Below are positions 12,040-22,199 of a DNA stretch of 64,000 bases, one piece after another. Numbering within the stretch: position 1 is the stretch's first letter; every line of letters begins with the position of its first letter. Under the pieces are notes generated by a model. That model was given only the letters and a program-made list of their open reading frames with translations, had not been told where the DNA came from and did not search any database. The DNA comes from Panopea generosa. Lineage: Eukaryota > Mollusca > Bivalvia > Adapedonta > Hiatellidae. The translations under genes and the position numbers were made by a program. The DNA lies in NCBI GenBank assembly GCA_029582155.1, contig CM055908.1, forward strand, positions 17,669,906 to 17,733,905, given 5' to 3'.

Positions 12040-12180
12040 ACAGTGTTAGGATTTCACCTGGTGTTCTTTTCAAATGCACTTCAAAATTCCCATGGCTAAA
12101 AAATGGCATGGTGGTCAAAATTCCCTTGATAGGTAGTCAAAATCCCCATGGCAAAAATTGACACAAAATGAGTAGCCCTT
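12040..12180. repeat. TCAAAATCCC-type subrepeats (possible left arm)
   Basis: Short degenerate subrepeats (TTCAAAATTCCCATGG, GGTCAAAATTCCC, AGTCAAAATCCCCATGG) resemble the reverse complement of the subrepeats at 18232-18415. The two blocks flank the intact LINE, so they may be arms of one foldback element into which the LINE inserted. Similarity is short and patchy. Confidence 0.4.
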
Positions 12181-12828
12181 TACTCAAATTTACACACTGG
12201 TCAGTTCATAGTTCATTGCTCTCATTTTGATAAATGGTTTATTGTTACTTAATTTATGGATTTCACTTTGGAGACAGCAAAGGTGTTGAGTAGAGACATA
12301 CGTGCATTTAATTTTTCACAACCAAACCAGGCTACTAAGCAAAATCATAAGCAAAATCGTAATAAAATATTAAGACAGTTTTTTTACCCATTCAGACGAA
12401 TCTTGAAAAATAATCTTAAAATCTGTATTCTGTATTCTATTCTATGATTTATTCTTACTTTTCTTAGTGTAAGCATAACCCTTACAAAGACGTTTACGAG
12501 GGACTTTTAACTAGACTACTAGAGTGACCTCCCTTGGCGATTGTTGTTTATTTTCTGCACGGAGAATTAAAAAACTTAAAAGTGAAATTAATAACATTTT
12601 CAAGTTACAGGTATTCTGAAGACTTCATGTATGACATTTTGAATATACTTTTTATCTACGTATGCCATAAATTGTGATAAAAAACAGTACTTTGCTTTTG
12701 TGAGAGCCAATTCAATTTTACATAGTGAAATAGTGACCAATCACCCGTATCAAGCGGCTATAGATTATATAAGTTATTTATTGACACTACTAGACACTAC
12801 TACGTTCAAAAATTTAGTGAGGCCCGTC

Positions 12829-14073
12829 ATGGGTGTTTCAATTGAAATGTGGCGCTGTAGAATTGGGTGCTTTTCTCAGCCTGTAAAATATAAAACAGCA
12901 CTGCAGGTATTGATTGTAAGTCGTTCCTGTGTATCTCTGAGTATACGGATTGTATTATTCCTTCTATTGGCTATGCACTGTGTAGAACAGAATCCCGGAC
13001 CTAATGGGGGTAATCCGCGCGGTGTTGGTGGACGTCGTGGTAAAACTAGAGGCCAGGCAAGAGACTCTGTTAGCGCTCAAAGAGGTCCTGATTATTTCTC
13101 CCAGTCGTCTGATACGCCACAAACACGAAGGTCTACACGTCTTTTTAATGATCAGCCAGCATTAAGCTCATGGCTTAGAACCCCACAACCGCCGTCCAGT
13201 CCAAACTCACTGAACGCTAGTTCCTTACAACGTTCGCCTGAATGCAGATCTAATAATCCCTCGAGTGCAAGCAGTATGGATCTAGGCTATGAACAAATAG
13301 AGCCACAATTGGATCATGATATAACCGTTCGACCTAGTCAAAATGAAAACCTATCAATGACTATACTACTTGATATACAAAAAAACTGTCAGAATTTAAA
13401 TAAAAAGTTTGATAAATTGGAAAAGTCAGTCAATGACCTTAAAAAAGAAAATAAAAAGCTACATGACCAAAATTTAAAACTAACCAAAACTGTTAATACC
13501 CTCGCAGTCAACGTCTCGGAATTGGAATTATCTGCGAAAGAAACATCATCTAAACTAGACCAATTAGAAGGTCAATCAAGAAGACAAAATTTAAAGTTCT
13601 TTGATATCGAGGAATCTAATAATGAAACTTGGGAACAATCAGAGGAAAAAATAAGAAATTATATTAAAACTGAACTTGAGATCGACGAACCCAATATGAG
13701 TATTGAGCGTGCCCATCGACTTCCAGGGAAAAATAAACCACGGCCTATAATCGTTAAATTTTCGTTCTATAAGGACAAAGATCGTATCATCAAGCGTTAT
13801 CGTGAAATACGTAAATCTGTGCGAGAAGCGCGGCCTAGTGATAACGTCGATAGCGTCAACATCGGAGCAACAGCAGGTGAATTATCCCGTGTGCGAGTGA
13901 GTGAGGACTTCCCAGACAGGGTCAGGAAAATGAGATCTGCGTTGATTCCATTCCTAAAGGAATCTATTGATAGTGGAAAAAATGCATTTCTGCGTTTTGA
14001 TAAACTCGTTGTCAATGGCAACGCATACGTTTACGATGAGACGAGAGAACGTCCTGTTCCGGCGTTTAAGTAA
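12829..14073 (+). CDS. LINE ORF1: 2A-like peptide, basic region, coiled coil and L1-ORF1p-like RNA-binding domain
   Basis: The frame is open from 12643 but the first ATG is at 12829, giving about 415 aa; positions here count from that Met. Residues about 24-49 are hydrophobic (LQVLIVS ... IVLFLLLAM) and lead into HCVEQNPGP (residues 50-58), a 2A-like motif. A Gly/Arg-rich basic stretch (GGNPRGVGGRRGKTRG) follows, then a Ser/Pro-rich linker. A coiled coil with heptads spans about 177-250 (IQKNCQNLNKKFDKLEKSV). The C-terminal region, about 250-330, carries RRQNLKFFDI, ETWEQSEEKI, IERAHRLPG and RPIIVKFSFYKDKD, matching the L1 ORF1p-type (Transposase_22-like) RNA-binding core. Such proteins coat element RNA as trimers. 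If 2A skips, a 57-aa hydrophobic peptide and a ~358-aa RNA-binding protein result. No CCHC knuckle or esterase domain was seen. Confidence 0.85.
   Translation: MGVSIEMWRCRIGCFSQPVKYKTALQVLIVSRSCVSLSIRIVLFLLLAMHCVEQNPGPNGGNPRGVGGRRGKTRGQARDSVSAQRGPDYFSQSSDTPQTRRSTRLFNDQPALSSWLRTPQPPSSPNSLNASSLQRSPECRSNNPSSASSMDLGYEQIEPQLDHDITVRPSQNENLSMTILLDIQKNCQNLNKKFDKLEKSVNDLKKENKKLHDQNLKLTKTVNTLAVNVSELELSAKETSSKLDQLEGQSRRQNLKFFDIEESNNETWEQSEEKIRNYIKTELEIDEPNMSIERAHRLPGKNKPRPIIVKFSFYKDKDRIIKRYREIRKSVREARPSDNVDSVNIGATAGELSRVRVSEDFPDRVRKMRSALIPFLKESIDSGKNAFLRFDKLVVNGNAYVYDETRERPVPAFK
12943..13002 (+). promoter_or_regulatory. 2A-like translational recoding site within ORF1
   Basis: It encodes a Leu-rich hydrophobic run followed by CVEQNPGP. 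The 2A consensus is D(V/I)ExNPGP, where the ribosome skips the Gly-Pro bond and releases the upstream peptide. Here V, E, N, P, G, P are present but the Asp is Cys. N-terminal 2A sequences in ORF1 are documented for APE-type LINEs of several animals. Activity of this divergent form is untested. Confidence 0.7.
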
Positions 14074-17000
14074 CGCGTTGGCCAAAGCCCCTGTGTTCAT
14101 GATAAAACGTTTACTTACAATGAACAGTTTCCAGACTCCAATATTGTTAACTGTTCTGAAAATGTTTCTATCATCCATAATGAATTGTTGTCTGAAACGC
14201 GTCTCTGCGATACCCAATTGAATAATGATGATATTCATTCAGAATTTGTTAATAATGCTGGGGGTAATATTCATACAAAGCTACTTTATCTTAATATATG
14301 CAGTTGGAATATCGAGGGTCTTTTAAAATATCAAAATGACATTGAATTTCAATCGTATGTTTCATCCTTTGAAATAATTGGTTTATTTGAGACGTGGACT
14401 GTTCAAGATGATGCGATTGATCTACCCGGTTACACTCATTTCGGTTATTCTCGGCCGAAAAAGAAGTCAGCAAACCGAGGTTCTGGAGGTGTTTCAGTAT
14501 ATGTTAAAGACTTTTTGATAAAAGATGGACTTGTTCAACGTATTTTTAATACATTCACAGAATGTGTTGTTTTATTGTTTAATAGTTCATTGTTCCGTAA
14601 TGTAAATGATATTGTCTTTATTTTTACATATGTGTCGCCTGAAAACTCACCTATTTATGATGAAAATGACAATAATGGTATTGAAATACTTAATAATAAG
14701 ATTAATAATATTATCGCTGAATACCCTAATGCAGAATTGTTCTTGTCTGGTGATCTTAATTCTAGAATTAAAGATTTTAATGATTACATTCCAGATGATG
14801 ATATTTCATATATATTTGGCAATGATGTTGACTACCCGTCTGACAATTTTTCGACTCCAAGAAAATCTAAAGATGAAAATTATAATCGTTTTGGTTTGTC
14901 ACTAATTGAGTTATGTTGTACGTATGATGTTCATACTTTAAATGGCCGTCTATTTAGTGATATGGATGGTAATTTTACATGTTTTGCCAACAATGGGGCA
15001 AGCATTGTTGACTATATGATAGCTTCATCCAGCTTATTTAAGTTTATTACTGATTTTAAAATTGGGGATAAGGATTACTCTGTACATTTCCCCCTTCATT
15101 GTCAGTTTTGTTTTAAATCCTGTTCATATAACCAGTCCTTTAATAATATTGATAGTTCAAATTTGCGTACTTGGCAAAAATATAAATGGAAAGAGGAGTT
15201 AAAAGATGATTTTTATGTTAAGTTTTGTGATAATTTCCGTTCCTTTAATGAAATAATAAGTAACCGTAATGATCGTTCTCTCAGTTCATATATACCCGAT
15301 TTTATTGATGTTTTTAAAAAGGCCGGCGATAATATGAAATTAAAGTCTAATTGTAAACAATACAGTTCAACCCAACCTTCCTGGTGGGATCATGACTGTA
15401 ATTCTGCTAAAGTTGACAAATCACGAGCACTACGATATTTTAGAATTACGAATGATAGAAAAGACCTTATTACATATAAAACAAAAAGGAATCATTTTAA
15501 ATCTATTTGTCTGAACAAAAAGGCTCTATTAGCTAAGAAAAAACGGAACGAATTAGTTAGTTCTCGAAAAAATTCTAAAGTGTTTTGGAAAACATTAAAA
15601 GGAAATTGTAATAAGCAAAACAATGATATTACACCAGAAAAGTGGCACGATTATTTTAAAAGTCTATTTATTTCAAGAGAAAATGACGATGATGAGCATA
15701 ACGATAATATCTTTGAAAATACACAATACGATTCTAGCAGCCTAAACGAACCTATATATAATCAAGAAATAATCGATAGTATACGTCATTTAAAATCTAA
15801 CCGTTCTGGAGGCCCTGACGGAGTATGTATAGAAATGTATAAGTATACACTTAATGACATATTGCCGTTTTTAAATCAACTTTTTAATGAAATATTTGAT
15901 TCAGGTTCGTTTCCTGAAAATTGGAGCGAAAGCATTATAACACCATTACATAAAAAAGGTCCAGTAAATGACCCAAATAACTATCGAGGCATTTCACTTA
16001 TCGATTCCCTATGTAAAATATTCTGTCACATATTAAGTAATAGATTAACTAAATGGTGCGATACTTTTGATGTCATTGATGAGTCACAGGCAGGATTTAG
16101 GAAAAAGTATACCACTATAGATAACATATTTACTTTAATGGCTTTAGGACAAAAGTATCTTTCTAAGAGAAAAGGACGTTTTTATTGTATATTTGTTGAT
16201 TTTGCTAAAGCATTTGATAGTATTCAACACCAAAAACTATGGAATGCTTTTACAAGAAAAGGTGTCGATGGAAAGTTCTTAATAATTTTACAGTCTATGT
16301 ATAGCAAATTAAAATCATGTGTTAAGGTTAATAATGGATTAACTGAGTTTTTCCCATGTAACATTGGAACCAGGCAAGGCTGTGTGGCCAGCCCCATAAT
16401 CTTTTCTGTGTTTATAAATGATTTAGTTACATTTCTACATTCTAAATGTGATCGTGGTATATTTGTTTCTGATGATATTAATGAGTTAGTAGCCTTAATG
16501 TTTGCTGATGATGTTTCAAGTTTCTCAGATACTGTTGTACATCTTCAAAGACAAATTAATTATATTGAACAATTCTGTGCATCTGTTGATATGAAAATTA
16601 ATCTCGATAAATCAAAAATTGTTGTTTTTAGAAATGGAGGCATCGTCAAGCTTACAGAAAAGTGGACATATTGTGGAGAAACTATAGATGTTGTCAAATT
16701 TTATAAATATTTAGGTGTTTATTTCACGCCAAAATTGCTATGGTCAAAAACGCAAGAAATGTTGGCATTGCAAGGTATTAAGTCTGTTGCCTGTATATTT
16801 AGATTTCAACGTAAATTTGGACATCTAAATTCAGTAGATATGTTTAAAGTATTTGATGCTATGGTCAAACCTATACTTTGTTATGGCTCTGAAATCTGGG
16901 GATACAAGTATGTTGAAAAAATTGAAAAAGTGCAAATCAAATTCTGTAAACAGTATTGTAATTTATCACAAAATACATCTGATATTCTAGCGCTAGGAGA

Positions 17001-17712
17001 ATGCGGAAGATTACCGTTATGTATTACTTATATTCCCAACTGTGTAAAATTTTGGCTAAGAATTATACGTATGGAAAACCATAGATACCCTAAACAATGT
17101 TATAAAATGCTAAAACAATTAGATGAAGCAGGCAGAAGAACTTGGGCTAGTCATATTAAAGAATTACTTTTTACATATGGATTTGGATATGCTTGGCTTG
17201 CCCAAGATGTTGGAAATGACATAAATTTTATTCATTTATTTAAAACACGCATTAAAGACTGCTATTTACAAAGATGGATCGCAGGTCTAAATGATTCTCC
17301 TAAATCTCTGCATTATAAACATTTTAAATCTCATCTGTATTCAGAATCATACTTAGACATTGATTTATCATATATTTTAAGAAAAACGTTGTCAAATTTT
17401 CGTTGTTCGACCCATACTTTAATGATCGAGAAGGGAAGACACTTATCAATAGATAAAAATTTAAGATTCTGTCCTATATGTATGAAAAATAATATTTCTG
17501 TAGTCGAAGATGAGTTTCACTTCTTCTTTGAATGTAATGAGTATGAACATTTTAGACAAACTTTTTTCAAATCTAATTGGTTAAGAAATAGATCGCTTAA
17601 CATGTATTACATAATATTTAGCTTGAAAGATGAGAAAAGCATTGTCAGTATTGCTAGATATCTTTTAAATGCTTTTAAAAGAAGAAAAGAAATTCTAGAT
17701 TTGCCCATTTAA
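14074..17712 (+). CDS. LINE ORF2: AP-type endonuclease plus reverse transcriptase
   Basis: This frame opens directly after the ORF1 stop (TAA, 14071-14073) in the same frame and runs 1212 codons. There is no ATG until 14962, inside the endonuclease, so initiation is unusual. Counting from 14185: the endonuclease (about 33-305) has LNICSWN, FETW (E69), SGDLN (D190, N192), VDYM (D276) and SVHFPL (H301; the usual SDH Asp is Val). The RT (about 520-850) has RSGGPDG, NNYRGISL, QAGFRKK, motif A FVDFAKAFD (D672), motif B GTRQGCVASP and motif C FADD (D775, D776). A post-RT region with YGSEIWGY and LGECGRLPL ends in a zinc-knuckle-like C-x2-C-x12-H-x4-C (1096-1117). Together these nick the target and prime reverse transcription. 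Frame and catalytic RT residues are intact. Confidence 0.93.
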   Translation, partial: RVGQSPCVHDKTFTYNEQFPDSNIVNCSENVSIIHNELLSETRLCDTQLNNDDIHSEFVNNAGGNIHTKLLYLNICSWNIEGLLKYQNDIEFQSYVSSFEIIGLFETWTVQDDAIDLPGYTHFGYSRPKKKSANRGSGGVSVYVKDFLIKDGLVQRIFNTFTECVVLLFNSSLFRNVNDIVFIFTYVSPENSPIYDENDNNGIEILNNKINNIIAEYPNAELFLSGDLNSRIKDFNDYIPDDDISYIFGNDVDYPSDNFSTPRKSKDENYNRFGLSLIELCCTYDVHTLNGRLFSDMDGNFTCFANNGASIVDYMIASSSLFKFITDFKIGDKDYSVHFPLHCQFCFKSCSYNQSFNNIDSSNLRTWQKYKWKEELKDDFYVKFCDNFRSFNEIISNRNDRSLSSYIPDFIDVFKKAGDNMKLKSNCKQYSSTQPSWWDHDCNSAKVDKSRALRYFRITNDRKDLITYKTKRNHFKSICLNKKALLAKKKRNELVSSRKNSKVFWKTLKGNCNKQNNDITPEKWHDYFKSLFISRENDDDEHNDNIFENTQYDSSSLNEPIYNQEIIDSIRHLKSNRSGGPDGVCIEMYKYTLNDILPFLNQLFNEIFDSGSFPENWSESIITPLHKKGPVNDPNNYRGISLIDSLCKIFCHILSNRLTKWCDTFDVIDESQAGFRKKYTTIDNIFTLMALGQKYLSKRKGRFYCIFVDFAKAFDSIQHQKLWNAFTRKGVDGKFLIILQSMYSKLKSCVKVNNGLTEFFPCNIGTRQGCVASPIIFSVFINDLVTFLHSKCDRGIFVSDDINELVALMFADDVSSFSDTVVHLQRQINYIEQFCASVDMKINLDKSKIVVFRNGGIVKLTEKWTYCGETIDVVKFYKYLGVYFTPKLLWSKTQEMLALQGIKSVACIFRFQRKFGHLNSVDMFKVFDAMVKPILCYGSEIWGYKYVEKIEKVQIKFCKQYCNLSQNTSDILALGECGRLPLCITYIPNCVKFWLRIIRMENHRYPKQCYKMLKQLDEAGRRTWASHIKELLFTYGFGYAWLAQDVGNDINFIHLFKTRIKDCYLQRWIAGLNDSPKSLHYKHFKSHLYSESYLDIDLSYILRKTLSNFRCSTHTLMIEKGRHLSIDKNLRFCPICMKNNISVVEDEFHFFFECNEYEHFRQTFFKSNWLRNRSLNMYYIIFSLKDEKSIVSIARYLLNAFKRRKEILDLPI

Positions 17713-18086
17713 AGAAATATTAACAAGAGTAAACTACTGTATTATTAATTAGACAGTATAAATAGTTTCACTTTATTTTGAATATAAATATTCATGATAT
17801 GATTTAATAGTCTTGTTCATTATAGTGTTAATTTTGGATTTATATATAGCTACATTTATCTCAAATCATATATCTTCAAAAATATATGTCACATCTGTTA
17901 CATTATAAAACTTTTGAAATGCTTAAACCTGAAATGATCTAATACAAATGCTATTATTTTTGGATTTATATGGCATGTTATAAGCTTATATTCACTTTAA
18001 TATGTGAATTCTGTAATACTGACTTGTATAAATGTATAATATTTAATTTGTGCCACTCTATATGATGTATTTACATGTTGTATTTT

Positions 18087-18150
18087 GGGCCGGAGGCCTA
18101 TATTACTTAATAAAATATGTCTATGTCTATGTCTATGTCTATGTCTATGT
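18087..18150 (+). other. LINE 3' terminus with hexamer tail
   Basis: GGCCGGAGGCC (inverted repeat) is followed by TATATTACTTAATAAAATA, containing an AATAAA signal, and five tandem TATGTC units. This short-repeat tail replaces poly(A) and marks the end used for reverse-transcription priming. Confidence 0.75.
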
Positions 18151-18231
18151 TTAAAAATAACTTAAATTGTTTAGTGAACCATTTCATAGACTTTTATATA
18201 ATTATGTAAAATACGCGTAATATATCTACAT

Positions 18232-18415
18232 GAAGGGGATTTCGACTAACTCTCTATTTTGACAATTGGGATTTTGAGCACACATTGAGTGGATTTTGAC
18301 TAACTCTCTATTTTGAAAATTGGGATTTTGAGCACCCATTGAGTGTATTTGACAATTCCTTTATTTGGCTATAGGGATTTTTATCACCCTGTTAATTTTG
18401 ACCTCTAGGTGCGGT
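18232..18415. repeat. 57-bp direct duplication and related subrepeats (possible right arm)
   Basis: GGATTTCGACTAACTCTC with TTGGGATTTTGAGCAC is duplicated at about 18238 and 18294, followed by GGGATTTTTATCACC and AATTTTGACCTC. The reverse complement resembles the subrepeats at 12040-12180. Confidence 0.6.
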
Positions 18416-18419
18416 CTTG

Positions 18420-19045
18420 CTTACGCTATAGAAATATACCCACACAGTTTTATATATGAAAAGTAAAAATATGAAAGGTAACATGAATGCGTGTTTAATA
18501 GTGTAATACCAATGGTGTTTAAAGCATCTATATCACTTATTAAACTATAATGCATTATGGAGAGAACCGTATTCTAATATATGGTATAACAGAATCCTTG
18601 CTTGAATATGTAAGAAATAAACGCAATAGTTTAGCCCGATTCAACATGCGGCGGGAACTACAAAATCAAGTTAACGATGACAATGAATGTTTATTTGTAT
18701 TTGAAAGAAGGTATTTATGAATCGAATCAGATCGATAATTTGAATGAACGAAATATGCAAGAAGAGAATGGATACTTTTATACAGACATCTCGCAGAGAA
18801 TATATTTTCCAAGAATTGTAGCTCAAACTGCAAAATCGTTTTTCCACTAAAAGAGGAATGAAGATTAAAAGTAAAATAGCATTCTTTTTAATGAAGATAT
18901 GATACAGTATATATTTGGACGTCACTAACTACTCAAAACTGTTATAAGGAAAATTGTCTCGTTCATGACGTATAGCCAAACAAAATCACATCCACATTCA
19001 TCCGATAATTTTGTGAGTATCAAAATTCTGTTTGATAGCTATACA
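18420..19045. other. No recognisable feature
   Basis: AT-rich DNA; nothing supported. Confidence 0.4.
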
Positions 19046-19049
19046 AATT

Positions 19050-19765
19050 GGATGTAGGACAAAAGCCCCTTGGTTAAAAATATACAAATGGACACAAGCC
19101 CCTAGGTGAATTTGACAAGATGGACAAAAACCCTTTGGTAGATTTTAAAAGATGGACAAAAGCCTCTTGGTGGATTTGAGAAGGTTGACATAAGCCCCTT
19201 GGTGAAATTGACAAGGTGGACAAAAGTCGCTCGATTATTTTAATAGATATTGTTGTTTGTGATGATTTTTCCATTGTGGAAAAGCAGTGATGATATAACT
19301 TAAAAATGCTATAATTTATAAGCAGAAATACAACAGTTGTAATACTGAGTACAAAATGTCACAACAATTAAAAATTTGATAAGTACAATAGAAACCTCCG
19401 CACACGTATATTTATTGAAATCAATTGTTGACAAAATTTCATTTACAGTAATTATAAGGAATTATAACTAACTATTTATAAAATTTAAACAATAACATTC
19501 AATTGATCTCTTTTCACTTAGAATAAAAGACAAGTAATATCAATTGAAATAAATTGTGAGCAAATTTTAATTCTAATTATCTATTAACATCAAACAACAA
19601 CATTCATTTGAAGAACAATGGGATTTTGTCGCTACTTCAAAATAATGAAAGGCCTTTCGTCCACCTTGTTAAATTCACCACCATGTCAAATTCACAAAGG
19701 AGGTTTTGTCAATGTTTACATTTTTTGACCAAACGGCTTTTTTTTTTATCCAGGGGCCTTTTCCC
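19050..19765. mobile_element. Foldback element with tandem-repeat arms
   Basis: The left arm (about 19050-19240) has five ~36-bp units built on GACAAAAGCCCCTTGGTG and AATTTGACAAGGTGG. The right arm (about 19640-19765) has the reverse complement of the same unit (GTCCACCTTGTTAAATTCACC, AGGGGCCTTTT). The ~400-bp AT-rich centre has no coding motif. This is a non-autonomous foldback/MITE-like structure. TSD not determined. Confidence 0.65.
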
Positions 19766-19769
19766 GGTT

Positions 19770-20605
19770 ACAATAAAAATGTGTTCACACAATCATCGTG
19801 AAAACACTTATATTTCCGGTTGATTAAACTCCAAACTGGCGATAATTGCATATTGTTTTACAGCTTCTTGCTAACAAAATACGGGTTCTTATAGCTCAAT
19901 ATCGATGTTTTTGTGAGGAAATCAGTCATTATCCGTGAAATATACCTTTATATTTGTATCCGCAAAAATGATCATTTCCTCCAGACATTGATATTTTGTT
20001 TAGGAATTCTTGCCTGGTAATGACGCCACACAGTGACAGGTAATATGACAAACTACATATCCGCTTCTAGTACGAGTAAATCCCTTACACATAACGTGCT
20101 AATTGATCGTGATGATCGGGGAGATATAGCTTTCTATGAAGGTATTAAAAAAATTCAGAAATCCAGCATACACAGATATATGAGAAAAACTAGAACTGTC
20201 GGTAAACATCATATCAGTCTTCTCATTTTTTTTTGAAAACGAAAATAACTTTAACATAGATATAAAGTGTAATTTATCGTCTGTACGTTAACATCAGAGT
20301 TAAAAAATGTCATTAATTTATATCTTTAAATCCGTGAGATTGTTAATGAAATCAGAATCACAATGAAACAGATAATGATTAGAACATTTCGAAATTAGAC
20401 AGGAAAGAAACGTTGTTTAAATGAAGCCGAGAAGTAATATGTATATGTGTAGTATGATAGGAGCGATAAATACCTGACATTTCTTTTCTTAGTAAAAACA
20501 TTTAGTAACGTAATGCATTTTGTAACTTCTTAAACTCTGTTGAACCACTTGCTAGTAAGAGAAACTCCATCTAAGCCAGGCCTAGAAAGTACCAAAAAAC
20601 ATCAA
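19770..20605. other. No recognisable feature
   Basis: A 67-residue open frame at 20033-20236 shows no family motif. Nothing else is supported. Confidence 0.35.
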
Positions 20606-20609
20606 CGAT

Positions 20610-20695
20610 ATTGTTTTCTCGCCTACCCGTTAACCGGTGTGAGATACATGTATTGTTTTCTCGCCTTCCTGTTACCCGGTGTGATATACATGTAT
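20610..20695. repeat. 42-bp duplication
   Basis: ATTGTTTTCTCGCC ... CCGGTGTGA(G/T)ATACATGT occurs twice in tandem. Confidence 0.8.
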
Positions 20696-20699
20696 TTGT

Positions 20700-22015
20700 G
20701 TTCATCTTCTACAACACTTGACATCCCTGTTACATGACCTGAATCTCGGATTTTATCTACCTGTGTCATATATTTCATTATCCCCATACTCATACTTGTT
20801 TATATTATTATTTTCATTCACACTTTTGCTGCAGGAATCCGTGAAATGATTTCATGACATCTTTCTGACACCCGTGAAAGTGTCACGTTTTTTTTATCAC
20901 TGGTTTTTACATTTTCTTCTGGTTGCAAACATTGTAACATGTACTAAACAAAACAGCTAACCACTCACGTTGAATTTTGGTTGATATCCAAATTTGCCAG
21001 GAAATAAGAACAATATGTCTAAAAATGTGTTTATCTTAAATCTTAATACAACCATTGTAAAACTGAAATTTTAATGAGAGTAATACTCAATTTCATTTTC
21101 GCAAAACTTGCTGATTGTCTAATTGTGCGGTTTCAATAGTGATATCGACCAAAATATAGGTGTCTGGTTAGCTGACTTGTTTACTATCAACACAGTATTG
21201 TAACACAGTTTAAATAACAAATCAGTTTGAGAAAACGAGTCCAGGTTAAATCGCGTCTTCGCCAGCTATCTTTATATTGCTATATGTGTGATGGCGGCAA
21301 ACCGTTACTATGCATTCATCTGTTGCTATGTGCCATTTTCTAATAACGATATCTTGTCATATAGTGCAAATAACAAGTGGAGTACTTGAGATCCCCTTGT
21401 AATTTGTTGATATTTACGATACCAAATACAAAGATATATTTTGCAATAATTATATAAAGACGTCGTATTTGCCAGAGAAAAGTCAGGTGTTGTTACAGAA
21501 CAGACAGTCGGAGATACTTTTATTTAAAGTGTCGCGTCTTATGATGTGGTGACAGAGAAAGAGTGAGATTAGATGCAAACGTTAACTAGGCGTAAGCTGC
21601 CTGGTGATACTACGGGCGGTTCCCAGGTGGTTAACCCCGTTGGTACTGTATCTATGTGTATGCTATGTACTTATCAGAAATATTCTGTGTACTAAATGTG
21701 TTCATACTGCGGTGATGCCACTGATGTCCTTGAATGCTACACCTTTTGTTGGTTTATATTTATTTATTCTGATAGATTTCCATAGAAACGAAAATGCAAT
21801 CAAACGCAATCACCTAAAACTAAAACACACACACGTTGTAACATACGTTTGATGTTGAGGTACATGTATCGATGTAAGTAAACAGGAAGCATCAAGCTCA
21901 AAGTGAAACATGTTGTTAAAATGTATAAAACCCTTGTTCCTACCGCAAGTCACATTATGCCCAGGAGACATATTGAAAAAAACTTGCACTCTTTTTGCTA
22001 TCAGTATGTTTTTAT
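20700..22015. other. No recognisable feature
   Basis: Ordinary unassigned DNA; short open frames without motifs. Confidence 0.35.
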
Positions 22016-22020
22016 AACAC

Positions 22021-22195
22021 ATTTCTCCTGTAAGTTAGTGTGACACGGGCTGCTCATTTCTCCTGTAAGTTAGTGTGACGCGGGCTGCTCATTTCTCCTG
22101 TAAATTATTGTGACGCGGGCTGCTCACTTCTCCTGGAAATAAGTGTAGCGCGGGATGCTCATTTCTCCTGGAAAATGATGTGAGGCGCGTGCTGA
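22021..22195. repeat. 35-bp tandem repeat, 5 copies
   Basis: The unit ATTTCTCCTGTAAGTTAGTG plus TGACGCGGGCTGCTC repeats from 22021 and 22056 onward, with increasing divergence towards the right. Confidence 0.92.
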
Positions 22196-22199
22196 GTGT

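Larger units (their letters stand above)
12480..18155 (+). mobile_element. Apparently intact APE-type non-LTR retrotransposon (LINE)
   Basis: A two-ORF LINE of about 5.7 kb. The 5' boundary is uncertain: the frame before ORF1 is untranslated and I placed the start near a more GC-rich stretch. The 3' end is clear: after ORF2 comes a 440-bp UTR, then GGGCCGGAGGCCTATATTAC, AATAAAATA and five TATGTC hexamers instead of poly(A). Such short-repeat tails are typical of jockey/CR1/L2-group elements. Domain order (endonuclease, RT, C-terminal CCHC-like knuckle) fits that group; I cannot name the clade. Both ORFs lack internal stops or frameshifts, which suggests a young copy. No TSD could be identified. 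Confidence 0.85.

Noticed and set aside
12700-12828. GTG at 12700 as the ORF1 start
   Set aside because: GTG initiation is not expected in animals; the first ATG in frame is 12829 and still precedes the 2A-like motif.
14185-14187. TTG at 14185 as the true ORF2 start
   Set aside because: The frame is open for 37 more codons upstream, directly to the ORF1 stop. Nothing singles out this TTG as an initiator in an animal mRNA.
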